Shown in pieces: positions 43,025 through 51,485 of a stretch of DNA of 64,000 bases. A model generated the notes under the pieces. The model was not told the DNA's origin, searched no databases, and saw only the letters and a list, made by a program, of their open reading frames with translations. The stretch is from Pseudopedobacter sp035496935 (GTDB lineage Bacteria; Bacteroidota; Bacteroidia; Sphingobacteriales; Sphingobacteriaceae). Where the stretch lies: NCBI GenBank assembly GCA_035496935.1, contig DATJED010000023.1, forward strand, positions 434,001 through 498,000. The letters run 5' to 3'. Within the stretch, counting starts at the first letter, position 1. Each line of letters starts with the position of its first letter. The position numbers and the translations under genes are program-made.

Positions 43025-43657
43025 ATGGCAACGAAATCTCAGAAAACAAAATCATCCAACAAAGCTGATAAAAAGGCAACCGAGAAACTTGAAATTAGTT
43101 TAAGGAAAAAAATAAAAGATTTTGTATTTAGTTTGGGGCATGATGCAGAAGAAATAGGCGAGGAAATAAAAAATACAAGTAAGATTTTAGCTAAGAGATT
43201 AAACCGTAAAATAAAGAAAGCTAAAAAATCTATCGACGAAAAGGTTTCGAAGGTTAAAAAATCCAAAAAAAGCGAAGCTAAAAAAGGCGTTGATAAAGTA
43301 GAAGAAATAGTAAGCAGAGCTAAAAAAGACCTTAAAAAACTAACAAAAAAAGCAAGTTCTGTAAAAGCGGTTGATGTATTGCCAGCAATTAAAAGCGAGG
43401 CAGAAAAAGTTGCTCCGGCTAAAAAATTAACTGCTACCGCTACCACCGCAACAAAACGGAAAGCACCTGTAAAAGTGGCAGCTACTAAACCAGTAACAAA
43501 AAGAAAAGTACCTACTGCACCAGAAAATGCGCATCCAGAAACTCCAACGCCTAGCAAAAGAAGATCTGCAACGCCAAAATCTGATGCCAAACCTCACAAT
43601 ACCGACTTGCCAACAGATAAAGATCAAAAAACCAAGCACCAAAGACGGCAACTTTAA
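43025..43657 (+). CDS. Lysine-rich, histone-H1-like protein
   Basis: 210 residues, 50 of them lysine by my count. Residues about 1-115 form a charged helical part (ISLRKKIKDFVFSLGHDAEEIGEEIKN, a potential coiled coil). The tail is a Lys/Ala/Pro/Thr mixture with K-A-P and T-K-R-K motifs like eukaryotic H1 C-termini and bacterial HctA/Alg-type histone mimics. It has no enzymatic motif and probably binds nucleic acids or polyphosphate electrostatically. Located 88 bases upstream of ppk1, with a hairpin and T-rich stretch (43708-43740) between. Position, not motif, suggests a link to polyphosphate. Confidence 0.7.
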   Translation: MATKSQKTKSSNKADKKATEKLEISLRKKIKDFVFSLGHDAEEIGEEIKNTSKILAKRLNRKIKKAKKSIDEKVSKVKKSKKSEAKKGVDKVEEIVSRAKKDLKKLTKKASSVKAVDVLPAIKSEAEKVAPAKKLTATATTATKRKAPVKVAATKPVTKRKVPTAPENAHPETPTPSKRRSATPKSDAKPHNTDLPTDKDQKTKHQRRQL

Positions 43658-43707
43658 TTGTTAACATTAACTTAATATTTAATTGCCAGCTTATTAGCAT
43701 TTTTGAC

Positions 43708-43740
43708 GTTCCGAGATAAACGATCGGGACTTCTTTTATT
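43708..43740 (+). terminator. Hairpin with T-rich tail before ppk1 (terminator or attenuator)
   Basis: GTTCCGA (43708-43714) and TCGGGAC (43724-43730), with one G-T pair, are followed by TTCTTTTATTT. It ends 6 bases before the ppk1 ATG, so read-through would be needed for any shared transcript. Confidence 0.5.
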
Positions 43741-43745
43741 TCCAA

Positions 43746-45797
43746 ATGACTAAAGAAAAACCGCCTTTACTTAACAGAGAAATTAGTTGGCTGTATTTTA
43801 ATGCAAGAGTTTTGCAAGAGGCCGCAGATAAATCTGTTCCGCTTATCGAAAGAATAAAGTTTCTGGCGATTTTCTCTTCAAACCTTGATGAGTTTTACAG
43901 GGTAAGGGTGGCAACGCTCAACCGTTTGGTAACCGTAGTAAGCAAAACCAAAGACGAGTTAGGCTTTAATCCTAAAAAAATACTTAACCAAATTAAAAAC
44001 ATCGTTGTAAAACAGGAGAAAAAATTCAACCTGCTTTATGAGCAGATTATCAAAGAACTGGCGGAAAATAAAATCTTCATATTAAACGATTTACAGCTCA
44101 ACGTAAGCAGAGGTACTTTTGTTAAAAACTATTTCCGTGAAAAGATACTTCCGGCAATTGTCCCCATCATTATTGATGACAACAAGCCTTTCCCGGAACT
44201 GCGTGACCGTGTAATTTATTTTCTGGTAAAGCTTAGCCAGAACGAAAGTAAAGCAAAAAGCAAATACGCTTTAATAGAAATTCCCGAAAGTCTCGAACGT
44301 TTTTTGATTCTTCCGGATACAAACGATTTAAAGTTTATTATCCTGCTTGATGATGTTATCCGTTATTGCTTAGACGAAATTTTCTTCATTTTTGATTACA
44401 ACCTTATAGAAGCATACTCTTTGCAGGTAACCCGCGATGCCGAACTTGATTTGGATACCAACGTGAGCGACCGCTTCATTGAAGCACTTTCGAAAAACTT
44501 ACAGAAAAGAAAAAAAGGAAAGCCAATGCGCTTGCTTTACGATAGCAGTATGCCTATTGATATGTTAAACACAGTGGTTGGGAAACTAAATTTGCATTCC
44601 GAAAGTTTAATTCCCGGTAACAAATATCATAATTTCAAAGACTTTATCGCTTTCCCAAGTATTGGTCCGGATGTTTTACGTTACAAAGCCATTAAACCGC
44701 TTGCCATTAAAGATTTAAGTGTGAACAAGGGAATGCTCGAGCTCATCAAGAAAAAAGATTACCTCATAAATTTACCTTACCAGTCTTTTGATTATATCAT
44801 TCATTTTTTACGTGAAGCCGCAATTGATCCTCGTGTAACCACTATACACATCACACTTTATCGCTTGGCCCAAAATTCAAGAATTATAAATGCCTTGATT
44901 AATGCCTCGCGAAATGGGAAAAAAGTAATTTGTTTGGTTGAGCTAAAAGCCCGGTTTGATGAACAGGCAAACATTTACTGGACAGGCAAGCTAGAAGAGG
45001 AGGGTGTTGATGTGAATTACGGGATTACGGGCTATAAAGTACACACCAAAATTTGTATGATTACCCGAATAGAGAAAGGCAAAAAGGTTTATTACGCAAA
45101 CTTATCTACCGGTAATTATAACGAGAAAACGGCAACGCTTTACTGCGATCATAGTCTTTTTACCGCAAATGAGAACATTACTAAAGAGTTGGCCAAACTT
45201 TTTACAAACATCGAGAATAAAAGAATCTCGAAAGATTATGAGCATTTAATTGTATCGCCCACAGAAACGCGTAAAAAGTTATTTGCTTTTATTGATAGGG
45301 AAATTAAAAATGCAAAAGCTAAAAAAAATGCATACTTAATTTTAAAGATGAATTCCTTGGCAGATGAACTCACCATCAGAAAACTTTACGACGCAAGTAA
45401 TGCCGGTGTAAAAATTAAATTGATTGTTAGGGGAATGTGCTGTTTAGTGAGCAACCAAAAAGGATTTAGCGAGAATATTGAAGTAATTTCTATCATTGAT
45501 AAGTTTTTGGAACACGCCCGTGTTTGGATTTTTGGCAATAACGGCAAAGAAGAAGTTTATTTGCTTTCCGCAGATTTGATGACACGTAACCTGGACCATA
45601 GAATTGAAGTCGGTTTCCCGATTTATGATCCGGTAATTAAAGAGGAAATTAAGCAATTAATGGAAATCCAGTTAATGGACAATACCAAGGCTCGGGAAAT
45701 TAACAGTTTAAACAATAACAAATACCGCAAAACGGGTGTTAAAATACCTTATCGCACACAAATTGATACCTACAATTATTTAAAAAATAAAATTTAA
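43746..45797 (+). CDS. ppk1: Polyphosphate kinase 1
   Basis: 683 residues. The N-terminal helical domain starts with NREISWLYFNARVLQEA, a PPK1 hallmark. The two phospholipase-D-like C-terminal domains contain DVNYGITGYKVHTKICMI, in which His433 should be the autophosphorylated histidine, then CDHSLFTANENI. IKLIVRGMCCL and DLMTRNLDHRIEVGFPIYD follow. It polymerises ATP gamma-phosphate to inorganic polyphosphate at the membrane face. Ppx follows after 5 bases, the usual ppk-ppx pair. TTAACATTAAC at 43661-43671 is a weak Pho-box-like sequence upstream. Confidence 0.96.
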   Translation: MTKEKPPLLNREISWLYFNARVLQEAADKSVPLIERIKFLAIFSSNLDEFYRVRVATLNRLVTVVSKTKDELGFNPKKILNQIKNIVVKQEKKFNLLYEQIIKELAENKIFILNDLQLNVSRGTFVKNYFREKILPAIVPIIIDDNKPFPELRDRVIYFLVKLSQNESKAKSKYALIEIPESLERFLILPDTNDLKFIILLDDVIRYCLDEIFFIFDYNLIEAYSLQVTRDAELDLDTNVSDRFIEALSKNLQKRKKGKPMRLLYDSSMPIDMLNTVVGKLNLHSESLIPGNKYHNFKDFIAFPSIGPDVLRYKAIKPLAIKDLSVNKGMLELIKKKDYLINLPYQSFDYIIHFLREAAIDPRVTTIHITLYRLAQNSRIINALINASRNGKKVICLVELKARFDEQANIYWTGKLEEEGVDVNYGITGYKVHTKICMITRIEKGKKVYYANLSTGNYNEKTATLYCDHSLFTANENITKELAKLFTNIENKRISKDYEHLIVSPTETRKKLFAFIDREIKNAKAKKNAYLILKMNSLADELTIRKLYDASNAGVKIKLIVRGMCCLVSNQKGFSENIEVISIIDKFLEHARVWIFGNNGKEEVYLLSADLMTRNLDHRIEVGFPIYDPVIKEEIKQLMEIQLMDNTKAREINSLNNNKYRKTGVKIPYRTQIDTYNYLKNKI

Positions 45798-45802
45798 CAA
45801 CA

Positions 45803-46684
45803 TTGAGATACGCAGCTATTGACATTGGTTCTAATGCCATCAGATTATTAATTGCATCCATTTTATCTAACGATGGGAAAACAACTTTTAAAAAAACCTC
45901 GTTAATTAGAGTGCCTTTAAGGTTGGGAGATAATGCTTTTATCGACCATAAAATCTCCGAAAAAAAATCTGAAGAGCTGGTAAAAGCAATGATAGCATTT
46001 AAAAATTTAATGGACGTTTACCATGTAGAAGATTATATGGCCTGTGCTACATCTGCATTACGGGAAGCTGAAAACGGACAAGCGTTAGTGCAAAGAATTA
46101 GAGAACAAGCAGGTATAAATCTGGAGATTGTAGAAGGGCAAAAAGAAGCAAACATCATTTATTCTAGCCATATAGAACAAGCTTTTGATCATGATAAAAA
46201 CTACCTTTATATTGATGTAGGTGGCGGTAGCACCGAGTTATCGTTGTTTTCTGAAGGTAAACCCGTAGCTTCAAAATCTTTTGATTTAGGAACCATCAGA
46301 ATTTTGGATCACCAGGATAAAGAAGAAACTTGGGACGATTTGAAACATTGGATCAGGATGGAAACTAAAGGCTGTAAAAACATGATAGGTATCGGTACCG
46401 GCGGAAACATCAATAAACTTTTCAGATTAGCCGGAGAAAAAGACGGGAAGCCTTTAAGCTACTTAAAACTTAAAGCTCAATACGAACATTTAAATTCTTA
46501 CTCTTTAAAAGAGCGAATATTTACTTTGGGACTAAACCAAGATAGGGCAGACGTAATAATTCCGGCCTGCCACATTTTTTTAACAGTAATGAAACACGCC
46601 GGAATTAAACAAATCCACGTTCCTAAAGTTGGTATGGTGGATGGAATTATCAATCTGTTGATTGAGAAGAATTTTAAGAGCTGA
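45803..46684 (+). CDS. ppx: Ppx/GppA-family exopolyphosphatase
   Basis: 293 residues. The start is TTG at 45803: RYAAIDIGSNAIRLLIASIL, the conserved ASKHA ATP-like fold opener, begins right there and no in-frame ATG lies nearby. YIDVGGGSTELSLF and IGIGTGGNINKLF are the phosphate-binding loops. Only the N-terminal Ppx/GppA domain is present (no HD domain of E. coli Ppx, 513 residues), as in short Bacteroidota forms. It degrades polyphosphate end-wise or hydrolyses pppGpp. Five bases after ppk1; convergent with the metB-type gene over a palindrome. Confidence 0.93.
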   Translation: MRYAAIDIGSNAIRLLIASILSNDGKTTFKKTSLIRVPLRLGDNAFIDHKISEKKSEELVKAMIAFKNLMDVYHVEDYMACATSALREAENGQALVQRIREQAGINLEIVEGQKEANIIYSSHIEQAFDHDKNYLYIDVGGGSTELSLFSEGKPVASKSFDLGTIRILDHQDKEETWDDLKHWIRMETKGCKNMIGIGTGGNINKLFRLAGEKDGKPLSYLKLKAQYEHLNSYSLKERIFTLGLNQDRADVIIPACHIFLTVMKHAGIKQIHVPKVGMVDGIINLLIEKNFKS

Positions 46685-46726
46685 TTTTTCCCAAGTGGTG
46701 CGGTGAACAGCGATCATAAGGAAACT

Positions 46727-46796
46727 TTTGTCAGGCTGAGCGGAGTTGAAGCCAATTCAGTGCGTTCAACATTTCGACTCCGCTCAATGTGACAAA
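46727..46796. repeat. Palindromic element between ppx and the PLP gene
   Basis: TTTGTCAGGCTGAGCGGAGT on the left pairs with ACTCCGCTCA-ATG-TGACAAA on the right, with a loop containing TTGAA/TTCAA. A common Bacteroidota intergenic palindrome type. It may serve as a terminator for the convergent genes. Confidence 0.65.
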
Positions 46797-46802
46797 TCCT
46801 CC

Positions 46803-47915
46803 TTAAAGCACAGCCTCCAAATCAGCGATTAAATCATCAATATGCTCTAAACCAACAGAAACCCGCAATAAGTTTTTCGGGGTTTTGGTATCTGGTCCTT
46901 CCACAGAATAGCGGTGTTCAATTAAACTCTCAACACCGCCCAAGCTAGTTGCTTGTGTAAATATCTTTAAAGAATTTACCACGCTGTGTGCTTTTTCTTC
47001 ACCGCCTTTTGTTAAAAAGGAAAGCATTCCGCCATAAGAAAGCATCTGTTTTTTAGCAAGTTCATGTTGCGGATGCGATTTCAACCCAGGATAAAAAACA
47101 GCTTCAACCGAAGGATGGTTTTCTAAATAATTAGCTAAAGTAGTAGCGTTTTCAACATGACCACGCATGCGGTAAGGCAAAGTTTTAATTCCACGGGTTA
47201 CCATGTAACAATCAAAAGGAGAGGGGATTGCACCGCCGTAACCTTGTACAATTCTAATTTTTTTCCATAAATCGGTATCTTCTTTTGCAATTAACGCACC
47301 GCCAGAAACATCGCTATGTCCGTTTAAAAATTTAGTGGTGGAATGCATCACAATGTCAGCACCTAAATCCAATGGTTTTTGGCAAACAGGAGAAGCAAAC
47401 GTATTATCAATTACAAAAGTAATCTGATGCTCATGTGCGATGTGAGCTATCGTCTCAATATCGCAAAGTTTCATCAAAGGGTTTGACGGAGTCTCTGCCC
47501 AAATCAATTTGGTTTCACGTTTAATGGTGTTAAAAATCAGCTCAACATCGGTAAAATCGATAAAATCAAAAGTTAAAATTCCTTTAAACATTAATTTTAA
47601 CTGATTGCGCAAACCATGGTACATGTCGTCCGGGCAAATAATATGGCTACCCGGTTCCAGAGCTTGAAAAACCGACATCCCAGCCGCATTGCCCGATGAA
47701 AAGGCACAAGCATCAATTCCGTTTTCCAATTTAGTTAAAACATTTTCAAGTGCTTCTCTGTTTGGGTTTTCTGCTCTCGAATACATATAGCCACCTGGGT
47801 AATCGCCTTGCGGCCCTCGCAAAAATGTGGTAGAAAGGGTTAAAGGTTGTACAACAGCGCCGGTGCTTTTATCAGATTCATTTCCGGCATGAATGGCTAA
47901 TGTTTCAATTTTCAT
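46803..47915 (-). CDS. Cystathionine gamma-synthase / beta-lyase family PLP enzyme
   Basis: 370 residues, Cys/Met metabolism PLP family. YMYSRAENPNREALENVLTKLE, AFSSGNAAGMSVFQAL (cofactor phosphate loop), IWAETPSNPLMKLCDIE, FVIDNTFASPVCQKPLDLGAD (Asp to PLP pyridine) and MHSTTKFLNGHSDVSGG, whose Lys forms the Schiff base. SLGGVESLIEHRYSVEGP ends it. Distinguishing MetB, MetC and cystathionine gamma-lyase requires phylogeny. Cytoplasmic. Followed by the convergent ppx gene and divergent from mqnE. Confidence 0.9.
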   Translation of the reverse strand: MKIETLAIHAGNESDKSTGAVVQPLTLSTTFLRGPQGDYPGGYMYSRAENPNREALENVLTKLENGIDACAFSSGNAAGMSVFQALEPGSHIICPDDMYHGLRNQLKLMFKGILTFDFIDFTDVELIFNTIKRETKLIWAETPSNPLMKLCDIETIAHIAHEHQITFVIDNTFASPVCQKPLDLGADIVMHSTTKFLNGHSDVSGGALIAKEDTDLWKKIRIVQGYGGAIPSPFDCYMVTRGIKTLPYRMRGHVENATTLANYLENHPSVEAVFYPGLKSHPQHELAKKQMLSYGGMLSFLTKGGEEKAHSVVNSLKIFTQATSLGGVESLIEHRYSVEGPDTKTPKNLLRVSVGLEHIDDLIADLEAVL

Positions 47916-47995
47916 TTTTTATATCGTTTTCTTTCAAACTTAACACATTCACACTTGTTTTACATTAATTAAACCTAATTAAATAGGCTTTTTGC

Positions 47996-48003
47996 TATTT
48001 TTG
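47996..48003 (+). promoter_or_regulatory. -7 box (TATTTTTG) for the mqn operon
   Basis: Fits TAnnTTTG, 17 bases before the mqnE ATG. No convincing -33 seen. Confidence 0.35.
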
Positions 48004-48020
48004 ACAAAATTCTAATATAT

Positions 48021-49214
48021 ATGAATTCAACCCATCAGATTGAAACTTTATTAGCCGATAAAAATTTAAGTAAAAACCATAGAAACATCGCCGAAAAAGT
48101 AAAGAAAGGCGAGCGGATTACTTTTGATGAAGGTGTTTATCTGTTTGAAAAAGGAGAGCTTGCCTACCTCGGTATTTTAGCTAATTACATCAGGGAAAAA
48201 CGCCACGGAGACAAAACTTATTTCAATAGAAATTTCCATATAGAACCTACCAATCTTTGTGTTTACGATTGCAAATTTTGCTCTTATTCTGTTTTAATTA
48301 AAGAGCGAAGTGAAGGTTGGGAATACACTATGGATGAGATGCTTAACATTGTAAAATCTTACGATGACCAGCCGGTAACTGAAGCGCATATAGTAGGAGG
48401 GGTTTTGCCTCAATATAACTTGGAATTTTACACCAGTTTGTTCTCGGCAATAAAGAAACATCGTCCAGAATTACATGTAAAAGCTTTAACTCCGGTAGAG
48501 TATCATTATATCTTTAAAAAAGCAAAAATAGACTATGCAACCGGCATGAAGTTGATGAAAGAAGCCGGTTTAGAATCCATGCCAGGCGGAGGTGCAGAAA
48601 TTTTTGATCCCGAAATTAGAGATAAAATTGCCAAAGACAAGTGTAACGCCGAACAATGGTTACAGATACACGAGGAATGGCATAAATTGGGAATGCGATC
48701 AAACGCTACCATGCTTTACGGCCATATCGAAAATTTTAAGCATCGGATAGATCATTTAGAACAGTTAAGGCAATTACAAGATAAAACTGGTGGTTTCCAG
48801 ACTTTTATTCCTTTGAAATTTAGAAACAAGGACAATCAAATGTCTGATGTGCCAGAATCTTCTGTAATTGAGGATTTGAGGAATTATGCGGTATCGAGAA
48901 TTTACCTCGACAATTTCGATCATATCAAAGCTTATTGGGCAATGATCAGTAGAAATACCGCCCAGCTTTCCTTAAATTTTGGTGTGGATGATATCGACGG
49001 AACTTTAGACGATACCACAAAGATTTACAGCATGGCTGGTGCTGAGGAGCAACATCCGGCAATGAGCACCAAAGATTTGGTGAAACTGATAAAAGCCGTT
49101 GGCAGAAGACCAATTGAACGTGACACGCTTTATAATGTAGTCACTGATTTTCAGGATGTTGAGTTCGAAGATGATGTGAAACCAAAATATTATGCCTTAC
49201 CCGTTTTAAAATAG
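48021..49214 (+). CDS. mqnE: Aminofutalosine synthase
   Basis: 397 residues, radical SAM enzyme of the futalosine menaquinone pathway. IEPTNLCVYDCKFCSYS holds the cluster cysteines Cys80, Cys84, Cys87 (CxxxCxxC). EAHIVGGVLPQYNLEFYTSLF, ESMPGGGAEIFDPEIRDKIAKDK and GGFQTFIPLKFRNKDN are the MqnE-type continuation. The enzyme joins SAM-derived adenosyl and 3-(1-carboxyvinyl)oxybenzoate. Together with MqnA in the same operon it shows menaquinone is made via futalosine, not the Men route. MqnB, MqnC and MqnD are not in the window. Confidence 0.94.
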   Translation: MNSTHQIETLLADKNLSKNHRNIAEKVKKGERITFDEGVYLFEKGELAYLGILANYIREKRHGDKTYFNRNFHIEPTNLCVYDCKFCSYSVLIKERSEGWEYTMDEMLNIVKSYDDQPVTEAHIVGGVLPQYNLEFYTSLFSAIKKHRPELHVKALTPVEYHYIFKKAKIDYATGMKLMKEAGLESMPGGGAEIFDPEIRDKIAKDKCNAEQWLQIHEEWHKLGMRSNATMLYGHIENFKHRIDHLEQLRQLQDKTGGFQTFIPLKFRNKDNQMSDVPESSVIEDLRNYAVSRIYLDNFDHIKAYWAMISRNTAQLSLNFGVDDIDGTLDDTTKIYSMAGAEEQHPAMSTKDLVKLIKAVGRRPIERDTLYNVVTDFQDVEFEDDVKPKYYALPVLK

Positions 49215-49217
49215 TTC

Positions 49218-49841
49218 ATGAGTGATTTCCAGATAAAAAGATTATACATCATCAGACATGGTGAAACAGATTTAAATAAAAATAAAATTGTACAAGGACG
49301 AGGCGTAGATGCCGATTTAAACGACACCGGAAGACAACAGGCCGAAGCATTTTATCAGTATTATAAAAACGTTCCTTTTGATAAAATTTACACTTCTAAA
49401 TTAAAGCGTACCCACCAAACTGTAGTTAAATTTATTGAAAAAGGTATTCCTTGGGAACAGTTGGCAGGGTTAGATGAAGTGGCATGGGGAAATTACGAAG
49501 GAAAAAAGCATTCGCCAGAATTGGACGTGAATTTTCAAAAGTTAATTGCATCTTGGGCAAGTGGAGATTACGACAATAAAGCCGCAGGAGGGGAGAGTCC
49601 CAACGAAGTCCACCTAAGACAAGTTGACGCCATGGATCATATTTTGGCACAAAAACAGGAAAAAACTGTTTTAATATGCATGCATGGTCGGGCTTTACGC
49701 TTATTACTTTGCGGATTAATGAAAAAATCTTTCAATCACATGGACGATTTTCCGCACCAGAACACATCTTTATATATTTTAGATTACAACGGTAAGGATT
49801 TTACTATAGAATCTTTTAACAGTTTAGCTCATTTACAATAA
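49218..49841 (+). CDS. Histidine phosphatase superfamily protein within the mqn operon
   Basis: 207 residues. LYIIRHGETDLNKNKIVQGRG holds the RHG catalytic motif (His14) and VLICMHGRALRLLL the second histidine; GGESPNEVHLRQVDAM is also typical of the PhoE/GpmB-like branch. Cytoplasmic phosphoester hydrolysis by a phosphohistidine intermediate. Starts 3 bases after mqnE and stops 3 bases before mqnA, so it belongs to the menaquinone operon, although no phosphatase is assigned to the futalosine pathway. Substrate unknown. Confidence 0.88.
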   Translation: MSDFQIKRLYIIRHGETDLNKNKIVQGRGVDADLNDTGRQQAEAFYQYYKNVPFDKIYTSKLKRTHQTVVKFIEKGIPWEQLAGLDEVAWGNYEGKKHSPELDVNFQKLIASWASGDYDNKAAGGESPNEVHLRQVDAMDHILAQKQEKTVLICMHGRALRLLLCGLMKKSFNHMDDFPHQNTSLYILDYNGKDFTIESFNSLAHLQ

Positions 49842-49844
49842 TTT

Positions 49845-50582
49845 ATGATTAGAATATCAGCGGTGAGCTATACCAATAGCATCCCGTTTATCTACGGTTT
49901 ACAACACCACAGTATCAAAAAAAACATTGATCTAAGTTTAGATATTCCCGCAACTTGTGCAGAAAAACTAATTGAAAATAAGGTGGATATCGGGTTGATT
50001 CCGGTAGCGGCCATCTTGGATTTACCCGAATCGCACATTATATCTGATTATTGTATAGGCGCAAATGGGGCGGTAAATTCGGTTTTTATATTTAGCAATT
50101 GCCCGATTACAGAAGTAAAATATTTACAGTTAGATCCGCAATCTAGATCATCAAATAACTTAGCTTTAGTTTTATTGAAGAGCTATTGGAAATTAAAACC
50201 AGAATTGGTTTACCAAGCAAAAGAATACGGACAATCAAAACACCCAAAAACGGCTTTTGTACAAATAGGTGATCGAACTTTTAGCAAAGTCGACAAATAT
50301 CCTTACGTATATGATTTGGGTGCCGAATGGAAAAGTTTTACTGGATTAGAATTCGTATTTGCCGCTTGGGTAAGCAATAAAAAACTGGATGACGCTTTTA
50401 TTACTCAATTTAACGAAGCATTGCAGTTCGGCTTAGATAGCCGTTTGAAAATTTTCGAAAACATGGAAATGCGTCCAGATTTTGATTTGGTAGATTACCT
50501 GATGCACAAAATTGATTACCGTTTAACGGACAGTAAAAAAGAAGCGCTGACTTTGTTCCATAAATTAATGAAAGAGCTTTAG
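49845..50582 (+). CDS. mqnA: Chorismate dehydratase
   Basis: 245 residues. MIRISAVSYTNSIPFIYGL opens the periplasmic-binding-like MqnA fold. CAEKLIENKVDIGLIPVAAI, ISDYCIGANGAVNSVFIF and SNNLALVLLKSYWKL are the substrate-lobe blocks. It dehydrates chorismate to 3-[(1-carboxyvinyl)oxy]benzoate, the MqnE substrate, which explains the operon. Last gene of the operon. Confidence 0.92.
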   Translation: MIRISAVSYTNSIPFIYGLQHHSIKKNIDLSLDIPATCAEKLIENKVDIGLIPVAAILDLPESHIISDYCIGANGAVNSVFIFSNCPITEVKYLQLDPQSRSSNNLALVLLKSYWKLKPELVYQAKEYGQSKHPKTAFVQIGDRTFSKVDKYPYVYDLGAEWKSFTGLEFVFAAWVSNKKLDDAFITQFNEALQFGLDSRLKIFENMEMRPDFDLVDYLMHKIDYRLTDSKKEALTLFHKLMKEL

Positions 50583-50765
50583 TTTTTGATTGATTACGAT
50601 TCAAACTAAATCAATAAATAGGTAGGGTTTTTGAAAACAATACTTAACATAATGTTTATTATAGGACAAAATAGATTTTGAACTTATTTGTAGTTTTTAC
50701 GATAACTTGGAGAAATTTAAATAGAAAAGACAAACATTTCTGATGCCTTAAAGATTTGGAAGGTA

Positions 50766-50795
50766 ATTTCCCCGGAATAAATAAACCGGGGAAAT
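50766..50795. terminator. Hairpin downstream of the cold-shock-domain gene
   Basis: ATTTCCCCGG and CCGGGGAAAT, a 10-base stem with a 10-base AT loop, 5 bases past the stop on the minus strand. No T run, so termination is uncertain. Nothing further found in 50583-50765. Confidence 0.55.
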
Positions 50796-50799
50796 ATAA

Positions 50800-51249
50800 T
50801 TATATTCTTTTAACGTTAACAGCGTTCATTCCTTTAAGCCCTTTTTCAAGCTCAAAACTTACTTTATCGCCTTCACGCACTTCCTCGGTTAAACCGTTAA
50901 CATGTACAAAGTATTTTTCTTGGGTACCGTCTTCGCGGATAAACCCAAATCCTTTTTGATCATTAAAGAAATCGATTTTACCTTTTTTAGGAATCGTTAA
51001 ATCTTCAGCCTCTTGCTTAGGAATACCAATTTCAATAGTGCTGGCATCAATTTCTTTTTTCTTACGGATTGGATCTGGTGGCGTATCCGTAATATTGCCG
51101 TATTCATCTACATAAGCCATCATGCTTTCTAAGCTACCGCCCGTAGAATTTTCTTTACGTTCTTCTTTCTTTTGCTGTTTTTCTTGTCTCTTCTTTAAAC
51201 GCTTTTTTTCATTTTCTTTTTTACTAAAAGTTTCTTGTGATCTACCCAT
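50800..51249 (-). CDS. Cold-shock-domain protein with basic coiled N-terminal extension
   Basis: 149 residues. The C-terminal 65 form a cold-shock fold (KGKIDFFNDQKGFGFI, EKYFVHVNGLTEEVREGDKVSFELEKGLKGMNAVNVKRI), with RNP1-like KGFGFI and RNP2-like YFVHV. The first 35 residues are nearly all Lys/Glu/Arg/Gln (KKRLKKRQEKQQKKEERK), a helical RNA- or ribosome-contacting tail. A middle linker (SMMAYVDEYGNITDTPPDP) is conserved in Bacteroidota versions. It likely binds RNA. Divergent from a small ORF. Confidence 0.9.
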   Translation of the reverse strand: MGRSQETFSKKENEKKRLKKRQEKQQKKEERKENSTGGSLESMMAYVDEYGNITDTPPDPIRKKKEIDASTIEIGIPKQEAEDLTIPKKGKIDFFNDQKGFGFIREDGTQEKYFVHVNGLTEEVREGDKVSFELEKGLKGMNAVNVKRI

Positions 51250-51302
51250 TGATTGTTTTTTGTTTTAAAATCTGTTTTACATCAAAGCATAAAATCAAGC
51301 TA

Positions 51303-51428
51303 ATGAAAAGTCAATTTGGTATTGATGGCATCAATAATGAAATTGAAAGGTTAATTGCAAATAAGCAAAATTTAAAAGACCAATTATTTTGGTTCCGGTT
51401 GTTAAAAACCGCTTTAAAATTCCGCTAA
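51303..51428 (+). CDS. Possible small ORF of 41 residues
   Basis: ATG at 51303, stop TAA at 51426-51428. The product MKSQFGIDGINNEIERLIAN... is hydrophilic and helical, with an amphipathic C-terminal half (DQLFWFRLLKTALKFR). It is divergent from the cold-shock gene across 53 bases. No recognised family; coding is a guess from helix-like pattern and spacing. Confidence 0.25.
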   Translation: MKSQFGIDGINNEIERLIANKQNLKDQLFWFRLLKTALKFR

Positions 51429-51485
51429 AGGATTTGAAATGCTTTTGAATTTTACAAAGATAACATTTTTAAGATATATTATTTG

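Noticed and set aside
43039..43590. 183-codon open frame on the strand opposite the lysine-rich gene
   Set aside because: AAA/AAG-rich coding gives TTT/CTT on the other strand, so few stops arise. The Phe/Leu/Ser-rich product is an artefact, with no start context of its own.
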